The notes beneath the pieces were generated by a model. That model saw only the letters and a program-made list of their open reading frames with translations, did no database searches and had not been told where the DNA came from. A stretch of DNA of 64,000 nt. It comes from Sphingomonas_O antarctica. Lineage in GTDB: Bacteria > Pseudomonadota > Alphaproteobacteria > Sphingomonadales > Sphingomonadaceae. The stretch is from positions 1-64,000 of the forward strand of contig NZ_CBCRXM010000002.1 of assembly GCF_965137005.1 (NCBI RefSeq). Reading direction: 5' to 3'. This document shows, one piece after another, positions 41,311 through 50,069 of this stretch (its first letter is position 1; each line of letters starts with the position of its first letter). The translations under genes and the position numbers were made by a program.

Positions 41311-42222
41311 TCAGTAACGCTCCGGCACGTACATTTCGTCAGGCACCGGCTGGCGCGCATAATCTTCGTGGCGGATGCGTTCGGGCAGGCGCGGCGATTC
41401 GCGGACCACATCGCCATAGGGAATTTGCGATAACAGATGCGCGATGGCGTTAAGGCGCGCGCGGCGCTTGTCATCGGCTTCGACCACCCACCACGGCGCT
41501 TCGGCGATGTGGGTTTTGGCCAGCATGACTTCCTTGGCCTTGGTATAATCTTCCCAGCGCCGCCGCGCTTCGATGTCCATCGGCGACAGCTTCCATTGTT
41601 TCAGCGGGTCGTTGATGCGCATGTTGAAACGGAATTCCTGTTCCTCGTCGCTGATCGAAAACCAGTATTTGAGGACGATGATCCCCGAGCGGACGAGCAT
41701 GCGTTCGAATTCGGGCGTGGTGCGGAAAAATTCGGCATATTCTTCGTCGGTGCAGAAGCCCATGACGTGTTCGACACCGGCGCGATTATACCAACTGCGG
41801 TCGAACAACACGATTTCGCCCGCCGCTGGCAGGTGTGAGATATATCGCTGGAAATACCATTGGCTGCGTTCGCGTTCATTGGGCGCGGGCAGCGCGACGA
41901 CGCGGCAGACGCGCGGGTTCAGCCGTTGGGTGATGCGTTTGATGACCCCGCCCTTGCCCGCCGAATCGCGCCCTTCGAAGATCACCACGACTTTCAGCCG
42001 GCATTGCTGGATCCAGTCCTGCAACTTGACCAGTTCGTGCTGCAGCCGGAACAGTTCGGTGAAATAGGTTTCGCGATCGATCTGAGAATGATGCGCCTGG
42101 ACATTGTCCTCGATCGGAAATGCGTCGTTCGCGGTCTCACTGACCTCGAGTTCCAGCTCTTCCTCCGCTGTCTCTTCATTCGCGGCAGCGGCGTATTGGT
42201 TGGTTTCGTCCATGATGCTCAT
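41311..42222 (-). CDS. ppk2: Polyphosphate kinase 2
   Basis: A 303-residue P-loop kinase of the PPK2 family. Walker A is FEGRDSAGKGGVIKR, followed by LNPRVCRVVALPAP, and the lid/Walker B region is QWYFQRYISHLPAAGEIVLFDRSWYNRAGVEHVMGF. PPK2 enzymes use polyphosphate to phosphorylate ADP or GDP, or run the reverse reaction. The single-domain length suits class I. The first 45 residues are acidic and variable (EETAEEELELEVSE). It is divergent from ppx, giving a polyphosphate synthesis/degradation pair. The ATG at 42222 is followed by a second ATG at 42213. Confidence 0.94.
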   Translation of the reverse strand: MSIMDETNQYAAAANEETAEEELELEVSETANDAFPIEDNVQAHHSQIDRETYFTELFRLQHELVKLQDWIQQCRLKVVVIFEGRDSAGKGGVIKRITQRLNPRVCRVVALPAPNERERSQWYFQRYISHLPAAGEIVLFDRSWYNRAGVEHVMGFCTDEEYAEFFRTTPEFERMLVRSGIIVLKYWFSISDEEQEFRFNMRINDPLKQWKLSPMDIEARRRWEDYTKAKEVMLAKTHIAEAPWWVVEADDKRRARLNAIAHLLSQIPYGDVVRESPRLPERIRHEDYARQPVPDEMYVPERY

Positions 42223-42311
42223 TTCCGCCCCAAGGTGCGGATTGGCGCGGCAATATGTCAAGTTCGTGACAGCCTTGCGCGGATGGAGCGCATCGCGCAG
42301 GGCGACGGGTG

Positions 42312-43778
42312 ATGGCGCTGCACTCCGTCTCCGACCGGACCGACGCGCGCCGGGCGATCGTCGATATCGGCTCGAACTCGCTGCGGCTGGTGATTTACGC
42401 CGCGCCGTCGCGCGTGCCGGTGATCCTGTACAATGAAAAGGTCGCGGTCGGGCTAGGGCGCAACCTTGCCGCCACGGGCATGATCGGCGACGATAATTTT
42501 GCCGCCGGCGTCGCCGCCTGCCGCCGGTTTGCCGCGGTGTTGAAAGCCGCTGGCGTGCATGACGTGACAACGGTCGCAACTGCGGCGGCGCGCGATGCCA
42601 GCGACGGCCCCGACTTTTTGCATGCGGTGCGAGCGACGGGCCTCGAACCCCAATTGCTGGGCGGCAAGGAGGAAGCCATCGCCTCCGCCATGGGGGTGCG
42701 CTCGGCCTTTCCGCGCGCGCAGGGCCTTGCCGGCGATATCGGCGGGGGCAGTCTCGAACTGGTCGATCTGGCGAATGGCGCGCTCGACCGGCCGGCCAGC
42801 TTTCCGTTGGGAACGCTGCGCCTGCCCGCCTTGCGCGGCAAGAACGGCCGGCTCGACGCCAAGACGATCCGGCGGATGCTGAACGAGGGCGGCTGGCCCG
42901 AACAGACGGCGCCAACCGACTATTATTCGGTTGGCGGGACCGGCCGCGCGCTGGCGGCGCTCGATCTGCACTTGCTCGATGTTCGCGTGCCGCTGGTGCA
43001 CGGGCATATCATTCCCGCCGATCGGCTGTCGTTGCTGCGCGAAGCGATCGCCGCGCGTGAGACGGCCGAGTTGCGGCGTATCCCCGGCATCGCCAGCGCG
43101 CGCGTGCCGATGCTCGACGATCTGGCGGCGCTGTTCGAAGTGCTGGCGGCGCATCTTGGCCTCGCCAATTTCGTGATCTCGGGTTTCGGCTTGCGGGAAG
43201 GTTTGTTGTTCCAAGCACTGACGCCCGACGTGCAAGAACTCGACCCGCTGATCGAAGGCGCACGCGGGTGGCAGCAGCGCTCGGGACGGCCGGGTTGGGA
43301 CGGTGCGGCCGTTGCCGAGTGGATCGCGCCGCTGTTCGCCGGCGAAAGCCGTTGCGAGGCGGCGATCCGCACCGCCGCCTGCCTGGTCAGCGGCGGCGGG
43401 CTGGAAGAAGAATCAGAAGCACGCGCCGAACACGCCATCGACGTCGCCCTGCTCAGCCCGTGGATCGGCATCGATGCGCGTGGACGCGAATTGCTGGCGC
43501 AGGCGCTGTACACCGCGTGGGGCGGCAAGGGGCGGCCCGACGCGCTGCAGACGACACATGCGCTGGCGATGCGTTGGGGTGAAGCGATCCGCCTGGCCGA
43601 GCGCCTCGGCGCCAATCACACCGCGCCATTGGCCTGTGCGTGGCTGTCACGCACGGACGACAAGCTGGTCCTGACGCTCAAGCGCGCGGATGAGGCGCTG
43701 TATGGTGACGTCGTTCGCAAACAGCACCGCACTCTCGCCACGGCCTTTGGCAGCGAAGCGTCGCTCAAACTGGCCTAG
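42312..43778 (+). CDS. ppx: Exopolyphosphatase / pppGpp phosphohydrolase family
   Basis: A 488-residue Ppx/GppA protein of the actin-like ATPase fold. RRAIVDIGSNSLRLVIY is phosphate loop 1, LAGDIGGGSLELVDL is loop 2, and VGGTGRALAALDLHL follows. The C-terminal half (about 300-488) is the helical regulatory/HD-like region. The enzyme releases orthophosphate from polyphosphate ends, opposing the divergent ppk2. An in-frame GTG precedes the ATG by one codon. The 3' end overlaps the convergent dehydrogenase gene by four bases. Confidence 0.93.
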   Translation: MALHSVSDRTDARRAIVDIGSNSLRLVIYAAPSRVPVILYNEKVAVGLGRNLAATGMIGDDNFAAGVAACRRFAAVLKAAGVHDVTTVATAAARDASDGPDFLHAVRATGLEPQLLGGKEEAIASAMGVRSAFPRAQGLAGDIGGGSLELVDLANGALDRPASFPLGTLRLPALRGKNGRLDAKTIRRMLNEGGWPEQTAPTDYYSVGGTGRALAALDLHLLDVRVPLVHGHIIPADRLSLLREAIAARETAELRRIPGIASARVPMLDDLAALFEVLAAHLGLANFVISGFGLREGLLFQALTPDVQELDPLIEGARGWQQRSGRPGWDGAAVAEWIAPLFAGESRCEAAIRTAACLVSGGGLEEESEARAEHAIDVALLSPWIGIDARGRELLAQALYTAWGGKGRPDALQTTHALAMRWGEAIRLAERLGANHTAPLACAWLSRTDDKLVLTLKRADEALYGDVVRKQHRTLATAFGSEASLKLA

Positions 43779-45064
43779 TTCGCACTGAGGCGGATCAGCC
43801 GGCCGCCCGACCCTTTTTCGCCGTCTTCCAATACCCAGATCGCGCCATCGGGCGCCTGCGCCACGTCCCGGATACGCGTATCCATCGCAAATTGTTCGGC
43901 AGCACGCGCCGTGTCGCCGCTAAGCTCGACGCGGATCAGCGCTTCGCCCGACAATGCGGCGACGAACATCGATCCGCGCCATGCGGGCCACATCGCGCCC
44001 GAATAAATCATCATTCCGCCCGGCGAGATCGACGGGTTCCACCATGCCTTCGGCGCCATGAAACCGTCGCCAACTTTATGAGCGGGGATTGCGCTGCCAT
44101 CGTAATTGTCGCCGTTCGACGCTTTGGGCCAGCCGTAATTGCCGCCCCGCGTGATCAGATTGACCTCGTCGCCGCCCTTCGGCCCCATCTCGACCTCCCA
44201 CAAGCGTCCAGCAGAATCGAAGGCGAGGCCATAGGGATTGCGATGGCCGGTCGACCAGGTTTCGGCCGGGGTCGTCGGATGCCCGGCGGCCTGCCGCGCC
44301 GGTGCCGACGCCGCGAGCCCGGTATTCTTTGGCGGGTCGATGACTGCCACAGTGGCCGGGGCGATCTTGCCGGCCCACGGATTGCCCGCCGCTGGCTTAC
44401 CATCGAGCGTCAGATGCATGATCTTGCCCAGCGCCTGATCGGGATCCTGCGCCGGGATGAATCGCTGACGCTCACCCGATGACAGAAACAGCGACTTACC
44501 GTCAGGCGCGAAGGCGATGTTCGCGCCGAATTGACCTCCCTTGCCCGCAGAGCCTGAGCGCCAGATCACGGTTAGGCCTGCGAGCATGGCTTGCGGCGGA
44601 CAAGGTGCGCGGATGCACTGCACCTGATGCTGCACCAATGTCGCGCGCGCGAGGGCCAGTTGCGAATTGTCCGGACTGCCCTCGGCATAGCTCAGGTAAA
44701 TCATGCCGCTCTGGGCGAAATCGGGCGCTATCGCGACGTCGAGCAAGCCGCCTTGCCCACCCGATGCCACCGCCGGCACGCCCGCGACATCGGTGATCCC
44801 GCCGTCCGGCATGCGCAGCTTCACATGCCCCGCTTTTTCGGTGACGAGCACCGCACCGCCCGGGAGGAAAGCCATCGCAAACGGCGCGTCGAACTTGGCC
44901 AGCTCCTGCTGATGGAATGGCGGCTGTACCGGCGTCAGATTGGCGCGACCGTCGTTCGAAACCGGCGCGGCGGCCGTGCATGCCGCCAGCGCAACGACGG
45001 AAATCGGCAACAGCGTCAGCCGATTACGGGTGCCAGCAACGTATTGGCGCGTGGCCCGTCCCAT
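43775..45064 (-). CDS. PQQ-dependent aldose sugar dehydrogenase-like lipoprotein
   Basis: A protein of about 429 residues with a lipoprotein-type leader (LTLLPISVVALAAC). The mature part is a six-bladed propeller: FDAPFAMAFLPGGAVLVTEKAGHVKL, GGQGGLLDVAIAPDF, WSTGHRNPYGLAFDSAGRLWEVEMGPKGGDEVNLI and GGNYGWPKAS are hallmark blocks of the YliI/soluble glucose dehydrogenase family. The start is uncertain; ATG at 45064 gives a positive N-region but overlaps the tlpA-like gene by 49 bp. A Pro/Ala-rich insertion (residues about 245-270) interrupts the propeller. It is downstream of tlpA on the same strand. Confidence 0.85.
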   Translation of the reverse strand: MGRATRQYVAGTRNRLTLLPISVVALAACTAAAPVSNDGRANLTPVQPPFHQQELAKFDAPFAMAFLPGGAVLVTEKAGHVKLRMPDGGITDVAGVPAVASGGQGGLLDVAIAPDFAQSGMIYLSYAEGSPDNSQLALARATLVQHQVQCIRAPCPPQAMLAGLTVIWRSGSAGKGGQFGANIAFAPDGKSLFLSSGERQRFIPAQDPDQALGKIMHLTLDGKPAAGNPWAGKIAPATVAVIDPPKNTGLAASAPARQAAGHPTTPAETWSTGHRNPYGLAFDSAGRLWEVEMGPKGGDEVNLITRGGNYGWPKASNGDNYDGSAIPAHKVGDGFMAPKAWWNPSISPGGMMIYSGAMWPAWRGSMFVAALSGEALIRVELSGDTARAAEQFAMDTRIRDVAQAPDGAIWVLEDGEKGSGGRLIRLSAN

Positions 45065-45582
45065 TCCAGTCCGCCGACGATCCGCCATACTTCCTTGCCT
45101 TTCGCGTCATACAGGACCGACGTCGGCAGCACGCCCGACGCATAAGCGGCGCTGAGCACGGTCTTCGGATCGGTATAAAGCTGTAACGCGGAGAATGACT
45201 TTTCGTCCCAATAGGCCGCCGGGTCGGACGCGGTCAGATCGTCCTGGCTGACCGTCAGGATCGTCAGCCGTCCCGCCGCCTTGACCGCCAGCCGATCGAG
45301 CGACGGCAATTCGCGGACGCACGGCCCACACCACGTCGCCCACAGATTGACGAGCACCGGAGTGCCGCGGAAACCACCGATGCGCACCGGCTTATTCTGT
45401 GAGTCGCGGAATGCCGCCACGGGCGCATCCTCGCCGCGATGGGTCATGTCGAGCTTTCCGGCGAGTTCGATCTCGGGCGTCGGCTGCGCGGCAGCCGCAG
45501 CGTTGGCTTGCGGTGCGTCCTCCGTCTTCCTATCGCAGGCGGCCAGGGCAACGAGCAGAGCAAGGGGGGCAAATAGGCGCAT
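45016..45582 (-). CDS. TlpA-family thioredoxin-like lipoprotein
   Basis: A 188-residue exported protein. The leader MRLFAPLALLVALAAC ends in a lipobox, followed by an Ala/Pro linker. The thioredoxin fold carries the redox-active WATWCGPCVRELPSLDRL (C-G-P-C) and the cis-Pro in GVLPTSVLYDAKG. It probably reduces disulfides in the periplasm, in the manner of TlpA or ResA. GGAGG lies 8 bases before the ATG at 45582. That ATG overlaps the argH ATG on the opposite strand by two bases, so the two genes share the tetranucleotide CATG. Confidence 0.9.
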   Translation of the reverse strand: MRLFAPLALLVALAACDRKTEDAPQANAAAAAQPTPEIELAGKLDMTHRGEDAPVAAFRDSQNKPVRIGGFRGTPVLVNLWATWCGPCVRELPSLDRLAVKAAGRLTILTVSQDDLTASDPAAYWDEKSFSALQLYTDPKTVLSAAYASGVLPTSVLYDAKGKEVWRIVGGLEWDGPRANTLLAPVIG

Positions 45583-46975
45583 GACGAAAGCCTCCGATCC
45601 GATGTGGGGCGGGCGGTTCGACGAGGCCCCCGACGCCGTGATGCGCGCGATAAATGCGTCCTTGCCCTTCGACAAGGTCATGTGGCGACAGGATATCGCT
45701 GCGTCGCGCGCACACGCCGAGATGCTGGCCGCGCAGGGCATCGTCAGTGCGGTGGATGTCGCCGCCATCGACGCGGGGCTCGCGCAACTCGCCGAGGAGT
45801 TCGAGCGCGACGGTCCGCCCGACGGTGATGACGAAGACATTCACATGGCGGTCGAGGCGCGGCTGACCGCGCTGATCGGCCCCGCCGCCGGTCGTCTGCA
45901 CACCGCGCGCAGTCGCAACGATCAGGTCGCGACCGATTTCCGGCTGTGGGTGCGCGACGCGATAGATCGCGCCTCGGCGGCGATAGGCGCGATGCGCGCG
46001 GCATTGCTCGACCGCGCGGAACAGCATGCCGATGCGGTGATGCCCGGCTTCACCCATCTGCAAAGCGCGCAGCCCGTAACGCTGGGGCATCACCTGATGG
46101 CATGGCTCGAGATGCTGGTGCGCGACGCCTCCCGTTTCACCGATGCACGGGCACGAGCGAACCAGTCTCCACTGGGCAGTGCCGCGCTGGCCGGGACGGG
46201 CTTTCCCGTTGACCGGCACGCAACCGCGCAGGCGCTGGGCTTCGATGGCCCGACTGCCAATTCGCTCGACAGCGTCAGCGACCGCGATTTCGCCATCGAA
46301 TTCCTCACCGCCGCGACGCAGTGTGCTTTGCACCTTTCCCGTATGGCCGAGGAAATCGTCATCTGGGCGTCGCAGCCGTTCGGTTTCGTCGATTTGCCCG
46401 ATCGCTGGTCGACGGGCAGTTCGATCATGCCGCAAAAGCGCAATCCCGACGCCGCCGAACTGGTCCGCGGGCATAGCGGACGGATCATGGGCTGCCTGAC
46501 CGCGCTGATGGTGACGATGAAGGGCCTGCCGCTGGCCTATTCAAAGGATATGCAGGACGACAAGGAGCCGGTGTTCGAAGCGGCGGGGATGCTCCAGGTC
46601 TCGCTCGCGGCGATGACCGGCATGGTCCGCGAACTGACGTTCCGCACCGACCGGATGCGCACGCTGGCGGAAAGTGGGTTCGCCACGGCCACCGACCTCG
46701 CCGACTGGCTGGTGCGCGAGGCCGATGTGCCGTTCCGCGAGGCGCATCATATCGTCGGACGCGCAGTAAAGTTGGCGGAGGAGCGCGGCTGCGGGCTGCC
46801 CGAACTGCCGCTCGCCGACCTGCAGTCGATCGACGCGCGCATCGACGACCGGGTGTTCGATGTGCTGACGATCGACGCTTCGGTCGCCAGCCGCACGAGT
46901 CATGGCGGGACCGCGCCGGTGCGCGTAAGGGAGGCCATCGCTGCCGCCCGCGCCGCGCTGGAGTCGTCAAAGTGA
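45581..46975 (+). CDS. argH: Argininosuccinate lyase
   Basis: A 464-residue fumarase-superfamily enzyme that splits argininosuccinate into arginine and fumarate. MWGGRF at the N-terminus, HTARSRNDQVATDFRLW, GFTHLQSAQPVTLGHHLMAW and the signature loop GSSIMPQKRNPDAAELVRG are all present. The C-terminal domain ends near the stop with TSHGGTAPVRVREAI. The ATG at 45581 lies head-to-head on the tlpA start; a second in-frame ATG at 45602 would lose only seven residues. It overlaps the small lipoprotein gene by four bases, forming argH-lipoprotein-lysA. Confidence 0.96.
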   Translation: MTKASDPMWGGRFDEAPDAVMRAINASLPFDKVMWRQDIAASRAHAEMLAAQGIVSAVDVAAIDAGLAQLAEEFERDGPPDGDDEDIHMAVEARLTALIGPAAGRLHTARSRNDQVATDFRLWVRDAIDRASAAIGAMRAALLDRAEQHADAVMPGFTHLQSAQPVTLGHHLMAWLEMLVRDASRFTDARARANQSPLGSAALAGTGFPVDRHATAQALGFDGPTANSLDSVSDRDFAIEFLTAATQCALHLSRMAEEIVIWASQPFGFVDLPDRWSTGSSIMPQKRNPDAAELVRGHSGRIMGCLTALMVTMKGLPLAYSKDMQDDKEPVFEAAGMLQVSLAAMTGMVRELTFRTDRMRTLAESGFATATDLADWLVREADVPFREAHHIVGRAVKLAEERGCGLPELPLADLQSIDARIDDRVFDVLTIDASVASRTSHGGTAPVRVREAIAAARAALESSK

Positions 46976-47208
46976 AGTTTGCCGTTGCCGCCACTTTGTT
47001 ACTGCTCGCGGGCTGCGGGTCGCGTCAGGAGTTGCGCCCGAAGGACGGCGCGAGCCTGCCGCCCAAACCCTATGCCGTCGCGACCGATCCGACGGCGGTC
47101 GAGCTGCAGACCCCCGACAACCAGTCGCGACCAGGTCGCAGCGAAGATCTGCTCAACCGGTCGCAGGAACGGCGCGACGACAAGTTCGACCTGCCCCCGC
47201 CCGGCTGA
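46972..47208 (+). CDS. Small lipoprotein between argH and lysA (LptM-like position)
   Basis: A 78-residue protein with a lipoprotein leader (MKFAVAATLLLLAGC) and a short hydrophilic tail rich in Pro, Arg and Asp. In many proteobacteria a tiny lipoprotein of this kind sits next to lysA or dapF; the E. coli one (LptM/YifL) helps mature the LPS transporter LptD. The location and lipobox fit, but sequence similarity beyond the leader is not evident, so function is inferred from context. GTG start at 46972 overlaps argH, and its stop overlaps lysA by one base. Confidence 0.75.
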   Translation: MKFAVAATLLLLAGCGSRQELRPKDGASLPPKPYAVATDPTAVELQTPDNQSRPGRSEDLLNRSQERRDDKFDLPPPG

Positions 47209-48467
47209 TGGATCATTTTCAGTACCGAAACGGCATCCTCCATGCCGAGGATGTGCCTTTGCCTGCGATTGCCGCGGCTGTCGCATCGCCGGTCTATGTC
47301 TATTCGCGCGCCACGCTGGAACGGCACGCGCGGGTGTTTCAGGATGCGCTGAAGCCCGCGGGCGACGTCGAGGTGGCGTTCGCGGTCAAGGCGAATCCCA
47401 ACCTCGCGGTGCTGCGCGTTCTCGCCAACGCCGGGATGGGTGCCGACGTCGTGTCGGGCGGCGAATTGCGTCGCGCGCTCGCGGCGGGCGTGGGGCGTGA
47501 CCGGATCGTGTTTTCGGGCGTCGGCAAAACCGATGCCGAACTGGCGCTGGGGCTCGAGGAGAATATCGGCCAGTTCAACATCGAGTCCGAAGAGGAAGGC
47601 ATCGAGCTGTCGGCCATCGCGGCGTCAAAGGGCGCGACGGCTTATTGCACCCTGCGCGTAAACCCGGATGTCGATGCGGGCACACACGCCAAAATCTCCA
47701 CCGGCAAGGCCGAAAACAAGTTCGGCGTCCCCATCGACCGGGCTCCTGCCATTTATGCGCGTCTCGCGGCATTGCCGGGCCTGAGGCTGCGCGGCGTCGC
47801 GGTGCATATCGGCAGTATGATCGCCGATCTCGCGCCGATGGCGGCCGCGATCATGCGGATGGGCGAATTGGTCGGCGCGCTGCGCGGCAACGGCCATGTC
47901 GTGACGCATGTCGATCTCGGCGGCGGATTGGGCGTGCGGTATCGCCCCGATGATGCACCGCCGACCCCGACCGATTACGGGGCGATGGTGGCGCGCGCGA
48001 CCAAGGGCTGGGGTGTCCGGCTGATGTTCGAGCCGGGGCGCGTCATCGTCGGCAATGCCGGTGTGCTGTTGACCAAGGTCATTCGCGTCAAGCCCGGCGC
48101 GACGCATCCGTTCGTGGTCGTCGATGCGGCGATGAACGATCTGGCGCGGCCCGCATTGTACGACGCCTATCATCACTTCGAACCGGTGATCGAGACCAAC
48201 ACGACATTCACGGCGAACATCGTCGGCCCGGTGTGCGAATCGGGCGACACCTTTGCCATGGCGCGCGATTGCGGCGTTGTTGGTGCCGGCGATCTGGCGG
48301 TGTTTCGCACCGCGGGTGCCTATGGCGCGACGATGGCGTCGACGTACAACAGCCGCGATCTGGTTCCCGAAGTGCTGGTCGATGGCAGCCGCCATGCCGT
48401 AGTCGCCGACCGCATCCCCGCCGCGACCGTCATGGGTGCGGAGCGCGTGCCCGACTGGTTAGGCTGA
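47208..48467 (+). CDS. lysA: Diaminopimelate decarboxylase
   Basis: A 419-residue PLP enzyme of the alanine racemase/ODC fold making lysine from meso-diaminopimelate. The PLP lysine is in VAFAVKANPNLAVL, followed by GMGADVVSGGELRRALAAG. HIGSMIADL, VDLGGGLGVRY and EPGRVIVGNAG are barrel blocks, and CESGDTFAMARDCGVVGAGD holds the active-site Cys from the partner subunit. The C-terminal GAYGATMASTYNSR is also conserved. It is the last gene of the argH-lipoprotein-lysA unit and overlaps the convergent PycTM-like gene by nine bases. Confidence 0.97.
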   Translation: MDHFQYRNGILHAEDVPLPAIAAAVASPVYVYSRATLERHARVFQDALKPAGDVEVAFAVKANPNLAVLRVLANAGMGADVVSGGELRRALAAGVGRDRIVFSGVGKTDAELALGLEENIGQFNIESEEEGIELSAIAASKGATAYCTLRVNPDVDAGTHAKISTGKAENKFGVPIDRAPAIYARLAALPGLRLRGVAVHIGSMIADLAPMAAAIMRMGELVGALRGNGHVVTHVDLGGGLGVRYRPDDAPPTPTDYGAMVARATKGWGVRLMFEPGRVIVGNAGVLLTKVIRVKPGATHPFVVVDAAMNDLARPALYDAYHHFEPVIETNTTFTANIVGPVCESGDTFAMARDCGVVGAGDLAVFRTAGAYGATMASTYNSRDLVPEVLVDGSRHAVVADRIPAATVMGAERVPDWLG

Positions 48468-48983
48468 GACGATCGTCCAGACGAAGGCCAACGCGCTGCA
48501 CGTCAGCCCGACGAGCAATATGCGATAGGCATAGCCAAGCAATCGGTACTTCTTGCGCGCCAGCACGGTGCCGTTTTGATAGATGTCGCTCGCCATCGTG
48601 CGAAAAACCGCTTCGTCGGTGCCCAGCACGTCGATCACGCGATCCACATAATCGTCCTGTTCGAGCCGCGCGAACGATCCAAAGAACAGCAGATTGACCG
48701 GCCCGGTCTGGCGCACGCGCGTCGCGGGCAGGATCGCCAGGACGGCGAACACTGCCGAGAAAAAGGCGAACCCGCCAAGGATCAGGATCGGCAGCGCGGC
48801 GCGACCGTTATGCGCCTGGCCGATCGCAATGGTGAAGATGACGAACGTCGCGCCCATCAGGATCGACGCCTTTTGATCGGCCATCTGGCTCAACTGGACG
48901 TGGATTTGCTGCGACGTGCGCACCATGTGGATCGCGTTCGCCGAAAATCTTCGCGGATCTTGCGTATTGCCCCCATCGCTCAT
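48459..48983 (-). CDS. PycTM-like (Pycsar effector family) membrane protein
   Basis: A 174-residue protein. HMVRTSQQIHVQLSQMADQKASILMG followed by three hydrophobic segments (about 42-60, 66-90 and 150-173) is the pattern of the transmembrane Pycsar effector family (DUF5706). In defence systems such proteins are activated by cCMP or cUMP and disrupt the membrane. No pyrimidine cyclase is encoded next to it, and related orphan copies are known to me from sphingomonads, so a housekeeping role is possible. (Segment positions are by eye.) It is convergent with lysA. Confidence 0.7.
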   Translation of the reverse strand: MSDGGNTQDPRRFSANAIHMVRTSQQIHVQLSQMADQKASILMGATFVIFTIAIGQAHNGRAALPILILGGFAFFSAVFAVLAILPATRVRQTGPVNLLFFGSFARLEQDDYVDRVIDVLGTDEAVFRTMASDIYQNGTVLARKKYRLLGYAYRILLVGLTCSALAFVWTIVSA

Positions 48984-49050
48984 GAAGGTGGTCTTGCATG
49001 CCGCCCGAATGCGGACAAGTGTTCGGTGTTAAGCCTTATTCCGGAAGAAT

Positions 49051-49098
49051 GATGACGGCCGGTTTGCGGGGGTCGCAGACCGCATACCGGCCGCCATC
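49051..49098. repeat. Imperfect inverted repeat between two minus-strand genes
   Basis: GATGACGGCCGGTTTGCGG pairs with CCGCATACCGGCCGCCATC with three mismatches or bulges around a 10-nt loop. It lies downstream of the PEP-CTERM gene at 49133 and could end its transcript, although no clear T-tract follows. Confidence 0.5.
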
Positions 49099-49132
49099 GT
49101 CATGGCCCGCGGCTACGCAGGCCAGACACGGT

Positions 49133-49951
49133 TCAGGCGAGCACGTTATTCGGGCTGCGACGGCGCGCGGCGGCACCGGCCGCCCCCGTCATGCCCAGCC
49201 CGACGATCAACATCGCCCATGACGCGGGTTCTGGAACCGCGCCGAAACTCACCGAATTCACTGTAAAATTGCCTGTCGCTGCCTTGTACGAACAAGACAG
49301 GAAACAGGTTTGGCGGACAAAATCGAACGTCCCGCCTCCTGTTGCCGCTTTATGGACAAAGCCATAACCGGGGCCAGGCAGTCCGCCCGGGAGCGTATTA
49401 TCCGTCGAAAAGAAACCGGCGGGCAGCACCGCGTTGAAGCTGAACTGCCCGGTGCGATAATTGCTGTAGACACCGCCATCGAAGGTAAAGCCGTGGAACG
49501 CGCCAGACAGGCCGTCGGGCGCTCCGTCGGTCAGTTGAAGGGTCGAATCGAGTGCCAGCCCCTGAAAAACGGGTGCCAAAGGCAAGAAATCATGGGTCGG
49601 ATTGCCGATGCTGATTTCGGATTTCGACTCATACAGCCATTCGCCATGCGGGTCGTCGAACGCGCCGCTCGCCGCGACGGGCAGGTAAGGGCTGTTGGTG
49701 TCGTACGTCAGGCGAAAGCGGATTATCGCACCGGTCAGGTCGCCCGCGGTGCCGAACACAGTGCCGGGGATGAAATGCTCCATGTAACCGCCTGGGCCAT
49801 TGGTTACGTCGTCCAATTCGTTGCCGCCGTCGCTACCCGAAGTGATCTTGCCGGTGACGGTGAGCACGGCCAGCTTGGCGTGCGCGGGTGCCGCAAAAGA
49901 CAAGGCCAGTGGCAAAGTGGCGATACAGAGGCTGATCTTACGCGACATCAT
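49133..49951 (-). CDS. PEP-CTERM-sorted exported protein
   Basis: A 272-residue protein with a signal peptide (MMSRKISLCIATLPLALSFAAPAHA), an unassigned beta-rich body (LAVLTVTGKITSGSDGG, RFRLTYDTNSPYLPV) and the sorting tail VPEPASWAMLIVGLGMTG followed by Ala and RRR. It carries one close cysteine pair, CFLSC, in the C-terminal third. The tail marks it for exosortase processing and display with exopolysaccharide. Function beyond that is unknown. AGGA lies 8 bases before the ATG at 49951; the neighbouring ATG at 49948 is equivalent. Confidence 0.85.
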   Translation of the reverse strand: MMSRKISLCIATLPLALSFAAPAHAKLAVLTVTGKITSGSDGGNELDDVTNGPGGYMEHFIPGTVFGTAGDLTGAIIRFRLTYDTNSPYLPVAASGAFDDPHGEWLYESKSEISIGNPTHDFLPLAPVFQGLALDSTLQLTDGAPDGLSGAFHGFTFDGGVYSNYRTGQFSFNAVLPAGFFSTDNTLPGGLPGPGYGFVHKAATGGGTFDFVRQTCFLSCSYKAATGNFTVNSVSFGAVPEPASWAMLIVGLGMTGAAGAAARRRSPNNVLA

Positions 49952-49997
49952 GGCTGACTTCCTGAACTGATGGTCGCCGGTACGATCGCTGTTCGCA

Positions 49998-50069
49998 TGC
50001 AATAAGGTGCAGCGTCGCGCGCATCGGATGTGCAATGGTGTGCACCGGTTGCATGGGTGAGTTGCATGG
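49998..50069. promoter_or_regulatory. TGCA-repeat promoter region of the HTH gene
   Basis: Six TGCA words occur in 70 bp, including two direct TTGCATGG copies 13 bp apart (50049 and 50062), the second covering the ATG at 50066. This arrangement suggests several sites for one DNA-binding protein, perhaps the HTH protein itself. The same word is clustered at 7107-7205. Confidence 0.4.
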
